From the NCBI GenBank assembly GCA_023374025.1, contig SIJG01000008.1, positions 1,046,215 to 1,110,214 of the forward strand: DNA of 64,000 nucleotides, in the 5' to 3' direction. Shown one piece after another: positions 10,901 to 21,327 of the stretch. Each line of letters begins with the position of its first letter. Within the stretch, counting starts at the first letter, position 1. This DNA comes from Heterodera schachtii (lineage: Eukaryota; Nematoda; Chromadorea; Rhabditida; Heteroderidae). The notes under the pieces were generated by a model. It was given only the letters and a program-made list of their open reading frames with translations. It was not told the origin of the DNA and made no database searches. Position numbers and translations under genes: made by a program.

Positions 10901-11709
10901 AAAATGATATTCAATTTTATTTAAGCTCTAAAGAAAATAAAGTCAATGAAAGGCAAATTCGATTTGGCAATATTTTTAAATTCTTCGCCGTTTACCCAAA
11001 AGGTAAAAGAGAATAATTATTAAAAGTTGTTAATAATAATTTTCAATTAACAATGTTTTTATTAAATTTTTATTAAGATTTATAAAAGACATACATTTTT
11101 GTGCTTTTCCTTTTTTTCTTAATTAATTAAAATAATTACCTATTTTTTATTTTCAGTATCAAACTTTCATTGTGATTAATTGCATGGCGGAAAAAAAGGA
11201 GGACGCGGACGAATTCTGTGGGTTCGTCGAATGGAAAATGCGCGTTCAAATCATTTTCGACATCGACAAAAAGGGCGGGAAAATTGAAACGCATTTGTAT
11301 CCAAATGTTTATCAAGAAAATTGCATTTTGCCAAACAAATTCGTGAAAACGGCGTTTAGGTAAATTAATTTTTAGGGTTTTCCCCAAAATTATTTCGAAA
11401 AACCGCGACGAAAAAAGAAATAAAGAAAAATGCCTTGACATTTTGGCATTTAATCCAATTTTCATTTCTTGTCGATCACTTTTTAGTGCAAATCATTGCA
11501 AAGTTTGGCTTCTCGGCACAAACAGTTCCGTGGCAAAAGAAAATCTGACGGGGGCACTGAAAACATTTGACAAAGCATTAAAAAGGCAATTTTATTCGAG
11601 AAAAACAAAAGGCCAAAGTTCGGAAAGCGATTTGGGCAGTGCCGAAGGGTTTTACGAAGCGCAAAAAGTCGAACTGAACTCAGTGGTGGCGAAAGGAGAA
11701 GCGATTTGA
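7956..11709 (+). CDS. Poly(A)-polymerase-like nucleotidyltransferase with signal peptide and altered catalytic Asp
   Basis: Ten exons: 7956-8025, 8740-9291, 9343-9464, 9522-9917, 9961-10177, 10250-10568, 10678-10871, 10926-11002, 11157-11359, 11487-11709; 790 residues, all phases consistent. Residues 1-21 are a signal peptide (ILFSFIIFSLLFCIA). Residues 24-240 are helical, charged and match nothing I know. From about 250 the protein follows canonical eukaryotic PAP: YG...EE...IDGAIKQIVEIVDKWAR, the GS-containing turn GSLLLNSHTIGSDVN (318-335), FDGITFDI (402-409), a YSNKMGFLNGI helix like PAP's YSN-LGFLGG, a FEMPVLTPTVPVQN segment like PAP's MPIITPAYPQQN, then an RNA-binding-like C-terminus with IVINCMA. 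The triad is D333, N335 and D408, so the second metal-binding Asp is Asn. PAP is normally nuclear; a secreted, possibly inactive copy is unusual. The link from exon 1 to exon 2 crosses a 714-base intron. Confidence 0.8.
8065..8194. mobile_element. Tc1/mariner-like MITE with TA duplication
   Basis: Inverted ends CCGTACTTACAGAATTAGTA and, reversed, CCGTACTTACTGAATTAGTA are flanked by TA at 8063-8064 and 8195-8196. The 130-bp element has G/C-run cores (aaccccccc and gggggg). It lies in intron 1 of the PAP-like gene. Confidence 0.8.
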
Positions 11710-12120
11710 ATGTTTTGTCCAGGAGCATATTTATGCATAATTTATTTGTTGCGTTTGTTTTTTCTCAAGTGTTTTTCTTTTCAATTTCAGCACGGCTCAG
11801 AAATGCCGTAAAATACTTTATTTTAACCAAAAACCTTGAAAATTCAATTTTTTATTTAGCATTTATAAAATCTTAGCATGTGAGATTAAAGTTTTCATCT
11901 TTGGTTGGGATCGACTCGGTCCCGCGCCGGATTTTGCGGAGTCATAATGCGCAAAACTCGAATTTTTTGGGGTTTTTGTGGCTGAATCCCCGGTTCGGCA
12001 AAAGCCTTTGAGTACCAATGCCGCAACGGATCTGCGAGTTTGATTTTTACGCCGGGTCCGGCCGGAAACGCTACGACGATTGGCAGACAATTGATTAGCT
12101 TACTCAGCCAAAATGGTGCT
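11710..12120. other. Intergenic, GC-richer non-coding patch
   Basis: Between the PAP-like gene and a repeat. The patch at 11900-12100 is GC-richer (tcggtcccgcgccggat, gccgggtccggccgg) and open on the minus strand, but has no splice sites or recognisable product. It may be a transposon remnant. Confidence 0.35.
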
Positions 12121-12397
12121 ATGTCGTTATTTAAAACCATAAGATAATAATTTTTGCTTAGCCCTAAATGTCCTCTATTGATCTGCTAAATCTCAAAAGT
12201 TATGGCCAAAAATGTTCAGAAAACAATGTTTTTTGAATTCCTCAAGTCATAACTTTTTAGAAAGTTAACGAAATTCTTTGAAATTTTTCAGACGATAGAG
12301 AACACTTAGTGCTATCAAATGATACAAATATTAAAAAAATGGTTGATTTTGAGCAAAATTATCATTAAATTAATATTGTTGGTTTTTTAAATAACGA
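12121..12397. repeat. Inverted-repeat element with GTCGTTATTTAAAA ends
   Basis: The left end contains gtcgttatttaaaacc and the right end contains, reversed, gtcgttatttaaaaaacc. The interior has 'ctaaatgtcctctattg' and 'gagaacacttagtgctatcaaatgatac', which recur in mirrored form at 23140-23340. The left-end sequence recurs at 58703-58725 (gtgctatgtcgttatataaaacc). It is a dispersed non-coding element. Confidence 0.5.
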
Positions 12398-12730
12398 CTC
12401 CGTCCCAGCCAAAATAGGAGATTGGCCTACGGGATGAACAATTGTTTTGTTTCCGTCCAAAAATGAGCTCGATAAAAATTTCACAAAACGATGATTGCCC
12501 AATCAGCCAAGACAGACTCAAATTTTACAAAATTTTCGGGGCACGAAAATTGAGTCTCTGTCTGTTGACCCGATTTTAATTTTTATACAATTTAAAATAA
12601 CAATTCAAAAAGCGATGTTCCTAATTTAAATTTACTCAAAATAATAAAAAAAAAACAATTTCTGTTTGGTTTTTGAGCTAATAATGCCCACATCCGTTGC
12701 TTCTCTTGGACATGCGCCGTTTGCTTTGTT

Positions 12731-15700
12731 TTAGCCACGCATCACATTGAATTCTCCTGCTGAAAGAGGCTTCAATTATTATTGAATTATTTGGATAAAA
12801 TAAACGGCAACAAATAATTATTTGTCGCTAATTAATTACCTTTTCCTCCTTTGCTAATTGCTTTTTTTGCCTCCTTAATTTGCTCCATATATTTTTGTTT
12901 CCAGTTCCATATGGTTCCGTTGTTAATTTGCAACTTTTTACTTATTTTGACATCACTCATTTTTGGATACTGTTGCTTTATTTTGAGAAATTGCTCCACA
13001 TATTTGATTTTCTCTGCTTCTTTGTAAGTTTTTGTTTCTAAATAAATTAAAATTTTATTTTCGAATTAAAAATGCTTTTTAATATTTAATAAATATTCTT
13101 TTTTTAACAAATTTCCTTCTTCCTATTTGTGTGAATGACCTGTCATGCCAAATTTGGCTTTCCAGCGAAAAATTGTAAATTGAGAAACGCCCAATTCTTT
13201 GGCGATTTGTTCTGCCTTTTCGTTTGAAACTTTTCGAAAGCCGCCCTTTTCTTCCTCAAATTTTTGAATTATTTCCATTTTTTCTTCGTCTGAAAATTTC
13301 TTCGTTTCTAAAATAATTGTAAATTAAAAAATCACAGGCTTCAAATTCACTTATTAAATTCCATTCCCTTTTCAGTGTCGACAGAGTGCGCGAAGGGATT
13401 TTCAATTGGTCGGCAATTTCCAAATGCTTTTGGTTATCTTTAATTTCCAAATACCTTCTCTTCAATGTCTGCTTTTCCTCCTCAGAATTACGACGCAATT
13501 TAATTTCTAAAATAATAAATTCAGAAAATATAAATCAATTTAATTTCCATTCCGTTAATTACGCGATTAATTGAAGAAAATAAAAAAAGCAAAATCAAAA
13601 GAATAATAAATAATAACTAAGCATCTCGATAAAACTATTTTTTTTTTGTTAAATAAAACTCACTTTGCAAGTCAAATTCTCTTCTCCACCGATAAATTGT
13701 CGTCGGATTTACTTTCAATTTTTCCGTCGTAGCTTTTTCAATTTGTTTATAAGAAATCGTTGGAAATTTTGTACGAATTTTTGTTTTGAAATTCTCGAAG
13801 ACAGCGATCAGTTTCAGCTTTTCCTCTTCTGAATGAAGCCTCGTAAACGGTGCTAAATTTATAGAAAATACATATATAATAATAAATTTATTTTTTTTTG
13901 TTTTTATTGCCCATTTTCCCGCAATTTCCCCCGTTTTAAATGTGTTGCGACTTTTGCGCCGCTCAGTCAAAATAATATTTGAAAGTATTTTTTGAATTTT
14001 CAACGATTAACTCAAATTACAGTGCAACAACAAAAAAGCAATTAAAAAAATGCAAAAAAAAAAAAACAATCATAACGATAGACAACAATTTATGCATTTA
14101 TCAGCAGCAAAGGCAAGTAAATTAAGTGCCAAGGAAAACAAAAAGTAATAAGCCACCCATTAATTATTAATATGAGTCACCCCCAACTCATCCATACCCA
14201 ACTGATCCAAACCCAACTCATCCATAGACCCAACTCATCCATAGACCCAACTCATCCATACCCAACTGATCCAAACCCAACTCATCCATATCCAACTCAT
14301 CCATACCCAACTCATCCATAGACCCAACTCATCCATACCCAACTCATCCATAAACCCAACTCATCCATACCCAACTCATCCATAAACCCTACTCATCCAT
14401 GCCCAACTCATCCATACCCAACTCATCCATGCCCAACTCATCCATACCCAACTCATCAATAACACTGCGAGTCATCGTCGTGGCATTTTCTGCTTATGCG
14501 AGTCATCATCGTGGCATTTTCTGCTTATGCGAGTCATCGTCGTGGCATTTTCTGCTTATGCGAGTCATCATCGTGGCATTTTCTGCTTATGCGAGTCATC
14601 GTCGTGGCATTTTCTGCTTATGCGAGTCATCATCGTGGCATTTTCTGCTTATGCGAGTCATCGTCGTGGCATTTTCTGCTTATGCGAGTCATCGTCGTGG
14701 CATTTTCTGCTTATGCGAGTCATCATCGTGGCATTTTCTGCTTATGCGAGTCATCGTCGTGGCATTTTCTGCTTATGCGAGTCATTGTCGTGGCATTTTT
14801 TTGATTGTGCGGTCTCGGTCGTGGCATTTTTATCATTATGCGGTCTTGGCCGTGGCATTTTTGATTATGCGGTCTCGGTCGTGGCATTAAATGCCACGGC
14901 AACGACTCGCATCGTGCTATGGATGAGTTGGGTATGGATGAGTTGGGTTTATGGATGAGTTGGGTATGGATGAGTTGGGCATGGATGAGTTGGGTATGGA
15001 TGAGTTGGGTATGGATGAGTTGGGCATGGATGAGTGGGTATGGATGAGTTGGGTATGGATGAGTAGGGTTTATGGATGAGTTGGGTATGGATGAGTTGGG
15101 CATGGATGAGTTGGGTATGGATGAGTGGGTATGGATGAGTTGGGCATGGATGAGTTGGGTATGGATGAGTTGGGCATGGATGAGTTGGGTATGGATGAGT
15201 TGGGCATGGATGAGTTGGGTATGGATGAGTTGGGTATGATGAGTTGGGCATGGATGAGTTGGGTATGGATGAGTTGGGTATGGATGAGTAGGGTTTATGG
15301 ATGAGTTGGGTATGGATGAGTTGGGTATGGAATGAGTTGGTATGGTGAGTTGGGCATGGATGAGTTGGGTATGGATGAGTTGGGTATGGATGAGTTGGGC
15401 ATGGATGAGTTGGGTATGGATGAGTTGGGTATGGATGAGTTGGGCATGGATGAGTTGGGTATGGATGAGTTGGGTATGGATGAGTTGGGTATGGATGAGT
15501 TGGGTATGGATGAGTTGGGCATGGATGAGTTGGGTATGGATGAGTTGGGTATGGATGAGTTGGGTATGGATGAGTTGGGTATGGATGAGTTGGGCATGGA
15601 TGAGTTGGGTATGGATGAGTTGGGTATGGATGAGTTGGGTATGGATGAGTTGGGTATGGATGAGTTGGGTATGGATGAGTTGGGCATGGATGAGTTGGGT

Positions 15701-17177
15701 ATGGATGAGTTGGGTATGGATGAGTTGGGTATGGATGAGTTGGGTATGGATGAGTTGGGCATGGATGAGTTGGGTATGGATGAGTTGGGTATGGATGAGT
15801 TGGGTATGGATGAGTTGGGTATGGATGAGTTGGGCATGGATGAGTTGGGTATGGATGAGTTGGGTATGGATGAGTTGGGTATGGATGAGTTGGGTATGGA
15901 TGAGTGGGGTGGCTGAGTTGGGTATGGATGAGTTGGGCATGGATGAGTTGGGTATGGATGAGTTGGGTATGGATGAGTTGGGCATGGATGAGTTGGGTAT
16001 GGATGAGTTGGGCATGGATGAGTTGGGTATGGATGAGTTGGGTATGGATGAGTTGGGCATGGATGAGTTGGGTATGGATGAGTTGGGTATGGATGAGTTG
16101 GGTATGGATGAGTTGGCATGGATGAGTTGGGTATGGATGAGTTGGGTTTAGATGAGTTGGGTTTACCCCATTAATATTTGTATATTTTAGTTAAAATAAA
16201 ATATTTGGATTAATATAAAATTAGAAAAACGGTGCAAAAGGCTTTTGAAGGGCGGTGCAAATGTTTTTAAATCAATTTTTTTTTTGACCGTTTATTATTT
16301 ATTCACCTGTAATGCCAAACTGTCCTTTCCATTTGTAAATTGCCGAACGTTTTGTGCCCAATTTTCGGCAATTTCCGTTTCAATTTGCTTAGATGTTTTT
16401 TGGCTGTGTTTGTCTTTTATAATTTCAAATTTAATTCTATGAAATTCATCTATGAGAAATCTTTTTCTTTCAATTTCTTCCTTTGTATTTTTGTTTCCTA
16501 AAATTTTGTTATTTTTAAATATTTAAATATTTTTTACTTTTTTGTTTTGTGTTGAAATGTTTTTCCCTTTCCTCCCCCTCCTCTTCTTCCTCCTCCCATT
16601 CTTCATCTTCCACTTGTTCTTCTTCCTCCTCTTCCTCCTCCTCCCATTCTTCATCTTCTACTTGTTTTTCCTCCTCCTCACATTCTTCCTCTTCCGCCTC
16701 TTCTTCCTCCTCCCATTCTTCATCTTCCATTTGTTCTTCCTCCTCCCATTCTTCATCTTCCTCTTGTTCTTCCTTCACTATCGTTTGCTCCTCCTCCTCT
16801 TCTATTTTTATTTTTCTTTCCATTTCATCAATATTTTCCTCTTTTTTGATCATTTTTTCCTCTTTTAGCATTTTCAATCGCTTCTGATCACCCATCATAC
16901 TTTGTTCTTCTCCAAATGATAATTGTTCTTCTTTAATTATTGCTGCTTCTTTTTTTATCGGAAAATTTTCATTTTCAAAACTTTTCTTTTTTTCAAATTT
17001 AATTTCCATTTTTTGTTTATTTTTTGACCCATTGGATTTGTTTTGCTCACCCAATTGGTCCAAAATGTTAGCGTTTTGTTCACTTTTGGTACCACCAATT
17101 CTCGAAATTTGGCAAAGAAAGGCAAATGAAAATAAAAATGTTGTAAAAAGGTAATAATAATTAATTGAATTTTTCAT
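12731..17177 (-). CDS. Secreted acidic protein with five helix-turn-helix modules, one per exon (frameshift in module 1)
   Basis: Minus-strand exons: 16538-17177, 16307-16497, 13664-13852, 13351-13506, 13140-13307, 12840-13037 and 12731-12759. All introns are phase 1. Exon 1 has a signal peptide (YYLFTTFLFSFAFLCQIS), a Lys-rich part, then acidic repeats of (V/M)EDEEWEEEEE type. Exons 2-6 each carry one HTH module of about 50-65 residues: a (S/E)-EEEK helix, a basic helix, then a turn and recognition helix such as KLKVNPTTIYRWRREF, ELGVSQFTIFRWKAKF or KLQINNGTIWNWKQKY, resembling psq/transposase-type DNA-binding HTHs. The last exon adds eight residues. Exon 2 is 191 bases where phase needs 192; the frame slips at a gccgaaaattggg sequence near 16365. 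Intron 2 holds the 2-kb minisatellite. An acidic part plus a DNA-binding array looks regulator-like; with a signal peptide, a host-directed role is possible (inference). Confidence 0.75.
14172..16168. repeat. Compound inverted minisatellite in an intron (15-bp arms around a 31-bp core)
   Basis: The left arm (about 14172-14462) is made of CCCAACTCATCCATA units. The right arm (about 14921-16168) has roughly 80 copies of the reverse complement, TATGGATGAGTTGGG, with T/C variation at one site (ggTatgg/ggCatgg). Between them is the 31-bp array. The arms could fold into one long hairpin. The 15-bp unit has no stop in most frames, giving long artefact ORFs on both strands. The whole lies in intron 2 of the secreted HTH gene. 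Confidence 0.95.
14464..14897. repeat. 31-bp minisatellite core
   Basis: About eleven copies of gcgagtcatcgtcgtggcattttctgcttat (two-site variation cgtcg/catcg) are followed by degenerate copies with gcggtctcggtcgtggcattt. The array ends at an exact palindrome, CGTGGCATTAAATGCCACG (14879-14897), after which the arm orientation is inverted. This looks like the inversion point. Confidence 0.9.
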
Positions 17178-18611
17178 ATTTGTTAAAAATGATAAATAAT
17201 AATATAAAAATAATTTTTTTCTTTGCTTTGTTCGTTTAAATGCTAATTCTTTTATCCTCCCTAATAAAGTAAATCAATTATCGAATTTCATTTACGCACA
17301 AAAACATTTTTAATTGCAAGAAAAAAAAGGCCGCAACATTTTATTACAAAGATTTGCAAGAAAAATATGTAAAAAAGATAAACAAATGCAGCTTTATTAG
17401 ATATGCAAAAAAACATTTCCGGATTTTTAAGATATGAGAGGAATTGTTTTTAAATTGAATGAATTAAGCGCACTGTGCCCCCCCCCCCTTGTCAAATAAA
17501 TATTAATGGGTTTTTCATTTAATTTTTCTAATTTTTAGAAATCGAGATTTAACATTAGCTGACTTTACCTGTATTTAACAAATTTCAAAATGTAACTATT
17601 GCTTTTTTCATGTATTCTGTTTAAAACGCTAGGCTGCTTTCAACTTTCGATGTGAGAGGTCGCAATTTGAGTATGGAGGTCGTTTGAGTGTGACTCATTA
17701 AATACATGCATTTGGTAAATTCATTTTTAATTAGAGCAACTCTCTAATGGCATTGGTCATTTATTTGGGCAAAATTCATAAAAAATTTGTATGGAAACAT
17801 TAAATCGTTGGCGGAAAGTTAATAAAGATTTGTATTGCAGAACAATTTTTCAATTGTCCTTCTTTTTAATTTTATTTTAAGTGACACAAAATGAATGAAA
17901 TTATTTTATTAAAAAATAAATGAAAAATCTAAGCGAAAATTTAAAAAAGAAAATATAATTTATTGAAAATTCTGCTCAAAATCTTTTCGCATTTAAAATT
18001 TTAATGCGATGAATCAGCAAAAAAAAAAAAAAAAATTGGAAAAAATTGGAGCATTTACACAAACAAAAGAAAAGCCAAAACGCGTCGATTAAGCATTGGT
18101 ATTTTGGTATATTTGCGATGATTTTTTGAAAATTGGACCATTATTTGCATAACAGCAGAAATAATCCGCCGTTATTTGGGCGAGATTAAAAATATGAAAT
18201 CATTCGCCTAAATTTTGTGTCAACGCATTCATTGCATAAAATAAAAGAAGAAATGCGGGAGAATTTGCATTCATTTCCAAAAATCATTTTAAAAATATCA
18301 TTTTTTTTGTGCATTTTCGTTGAATTACCCTTTAAATTTTTCCATCCGTTCGATTTGTTTGAAGTGCGCGGCCAAAGAGTGGCGGCGCACTTAAAAATTG
18401 GCAATTATCGATTTGCGGGACGAATTTAATGGAATTAAATATTTCATTTTAAAACAAAATAATTTTGGTTTTGAAAAAACAATTTACCAGAAATGATTGA
18501 CAGGTGGCAAAAGAATGAATAATGAGAGGAAAAAAGGTACAAGAAATAATAAATATTTTAAAATTAATTAATAAATTGTCAGTTTTAATTGTGTCCGTCG
18601 CTGTCGTCTCA
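17178..18611. other. Intergenic AT-rich DNA between HTH gene and acid phosphatase
   Basis: Mostly AT-rich with a C-run at 17477-17486 and A-runs. An open frame at 18217-18429 (plus) has a natural-looking end (HLKIGNYRFAGRI) but no start or splice support. In-frame extension of the phosphatase upstream to an ATG at 18522 is possible. Confidence 0.4.
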
Positions 18612-20646
18612 ATGGCCTCGCTTTTGCTTTGTCTGCTTTTAATTCTCTGTTTTTCCATTTTCAAAACTGCTGAACAGCAACAGCAACCCGACGAAAAGGA
18701 CCATCGACAATTGCTTTTTGTTCAGGCAATTTGGCGGCATGGCGACAGAGTAATTAAAGAATTAATTAGATAATTCATTAACAATTTAAAATATTAATCA
18801 AGTTTTTGGCAATTCTCAGGCGCCTGGCAAATTGCCTTACCCCGGGGACCAATACGACGAGAAATATTGGCCACGTGGTTGGGGACAATTGACAAATGTA
18901 CAATTGAGCATTTTTTCGAGTTTGTGTGTTTATGTTTTAGCTTGGCATGACGCAAATGCGCGAGTTGGGCCAATTTTTAAGACAGCGTTATGTGACCGAA
19001 CTGAACTTTCTCGACCCGACTTACAATCGCGAGGACGTAATTGGGGGCTTAAGCAAATTTCATATAAAATTTTTCTGACAATTTTGCACTTGGATAAAGG
19101 TTTTCGTCCAAGCCTCCGGCTCCGACCGGGCATTGGTTTCAGCGCAGGCACTGCTCCAAGGGATGTACCCACCGGTGGCGGAGTTGGAGCAGTTCGACCC
19201 CACACTCAATTGGCAGCCCATCCCCGTGCACTCGACTGGGCCAAACCACGAAGTGCACTTTTAAGGGGACGGATAAAACAATAAATTTTAATGGGAAATT
19301 CAAAATTGAAATAAACAACTCTTCAAATTGATCAAGTTATGATTAATTTTGAATTTTCACTTTTCATGACAATTTTAAGCTTCTCAAACCGACCAGCTTT
19401 GCCTGCCCAGTTTATGACGAAATGAAAAAGGAAGTGAAGCAGCAGTTGGAGCAAAACTTGACCAACACGTACACGGATTTGTTCACATTCATCCAGCAGA
19501 ATGTGTACAAAAGCGCACAGCCAATCTCACTCCATCAGGCGGCCAAACTGAGCAACATCAAAAGGGAGGTGGGAGGAGCAAAAAGGGAAAAGCAAAATGA
19601 AAAACGCTTTATTAATTATTCCAATTAAAAAGATCTGCATAATTTAATGGAGTTTTCAAAATTACTTTTCCAAATTCTGATTGAAATGATGAGAAAATGG
19701 GGGAGGAGCAATCTCACTTCATTTGGAAAAGACGAGGAATTGAGAAACAACTGAACATACAATTTATATAATTTATTTAAATTTTGAACATAATGCCATA
19801 ATTTTGTCCATTTCAGTCCTCTCATCCGTCCCTTCTCTTCCTTTCTTTTCCTTCCCCCCTTTTTTTGTTAGGTGCTTCACAATTTGTCCCAGCCCGAGTG
19901 GGTAAATCGCCGTTGGGACCAATACGGTGGGCAGACAACGCTTGATTTGGTGACGGAACTGCGCCGCTTGGAACGCAGCGCGGAGTTTGCCCGTCCCGAG
20001 CTTGCCATTCTGAAGGGCGGCCTTTTGCTCGGCGATTGGGTCCAACGGGCGGAGACGGTTATTAACTAATTGGTTTAAATAATTACGTAATTTGAACGGG
20101 CTTAGATTTCATTTGTTTAATTAAGGTGTTGCAACGACAAACGCCGAAAGAGGCAAACAAAGCCGTCCTTTATTCAGCTCATGACGGCACCCTTCAGGCA
20201 TTAAAAGCATTTATTTGCCCAATTAGGGATGATTAATTACGCTAATCAAGGCCCTGCTTTATGCGCTCGGAGTCGGCGATGGCCAAATGGTCCCTTACTC
20301 CGCTTGTGTTATGATGGAATTGTACAACGCAACGGGCGGAGTCATTCATTTGGATGTGAGAATTTTTATTTTTGCTTTTCAAAATTAAATAATATTTTCA
20401 AAGATTTATTATCGACACAACGGAATTTTGGACAAATTAAAATTGGCGGATTGTGGCGATTCGTTTTGTGAAGCGGACAAAACACTCAATTCATTGGAGA
20501 AAAATGCAATTAATGGGCGGCAACAACTTTATGATGTTTAATTTTAAATTATTAATTTTTAAATTGTTGAAAATAACGCTTTTTAGCAATGCAAAAAAGA
20601 CGGCTTTTGCGAAATACCCATTGAAAAGGGTAAAGAAGATGATTAG
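18612..20646 (+). CDS. Histidine acid phosphatase, secreted or membrane-anchored
   Basis: Ten exons: 18612-18749, 18820-18897, 18941-19036, 19100-19252, 19380-19568, 19872-20057, 20126-20197, 20251-20355, 20404-20535, 20587-20646; 402 residues from ATG 18612. That start gives a signal peptide (MASLLLCLLLILCFSIF); an in-frame ATG at 18522 would add 30 residues and a longer anchor. The phosphatase signature is clear: FVQAIWRHGDR near residues 36-46 (nucleophilic His), SGSDRAL, WQPIPVH, and the proton-donor motif YSAHDGTL near residue 260. Length fits the family. It removes phosphate from esters at acid pH, usually outside the cell or in lysosomes. The intron after the HD exon (20198-20250) must use a GC donor (CAG|GCATTA) to keep the frame. 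Confidence 0.9.
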
Positions 20647-21327
20647 ATACCACTCATTCATTAATTAATTTCCACATTCTTATTGTATTTTGATTATTTA
20701 AAATAATAAATGTTGTAAATTTTAAAACAAAATATTATTAATAAAAGAAAACTAATTATTTATTCCAGCACAATTCACTGAATCTTATAACAAATTCTTG
20801 GTGTTAAATTGAATGTCAATTATCATATGTACGGAATTTACAAATTATTCATAATTGCCATTTGAATGAAGACGCAGACGCAACCCAAGTGACTCATAAA
20901 TTATTATAATTATTTTTTTAAAAAGCGATACGGTATTTTGAAAGAAAGTTTCGTCATTTTTGGATTCTCGTTTTCATGAATTTCGAAAACAGACCGTTGC
21001 TTTAATTTTTATTAAAACTTGATTAGAGAATCAGGCGAACCAACAAAGAATTCACTATTTTCGAAGCTTATGAATAATTTTGAAAACAAATAAAGGAATT
21101 GTTTATAAGAAATACGATTGAAAAATTTTGAAAAAAAAAACCTTGAGCCTAGTGAAATTCTCGGACTCGAGCATTACTGTCCCAAATTTCTGAAAAAAAT
21201 TGGTGAATCTCTCTCTCTCTTTTTTTTTTTTGCATAAACCATGATAAATTTCCTTATTAAGTGAGAATTTTAATATCTCATAGATGCCAATTTGTACAAT
21301 AATTTAGATAATTAATTAGGCATTCAA
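20647..21327. other. Intergenic AT-rich DNA
   Basis: No coding signal seen. There is a (CT)n tract at 21211-21222 and T-runs, and AATAAA-type sites just past the phosphatase stop. Confidence 0.5.

Noticed and set aside
14464..14897. Regular 31-bp repeats resembling a CRISPR array
   Set aside because: Units are directly adjacent with no unique spacers, and the genome is eukaryotic.
14399..16151. Long repeat proteins on both strands (GMDEL, PNSSI, THPYP and similar)
   Set aside because: They are readings of the 15-bp and 31-bp arrays. The unit has no stop codon, so length is no evidence of coding.
16542..16887. Plus-strand Phe/Leu-rich and Ser-rich frames
   Set aside because: They are antisense readings of the Glu-rich repeat of the secreted HTH gene.
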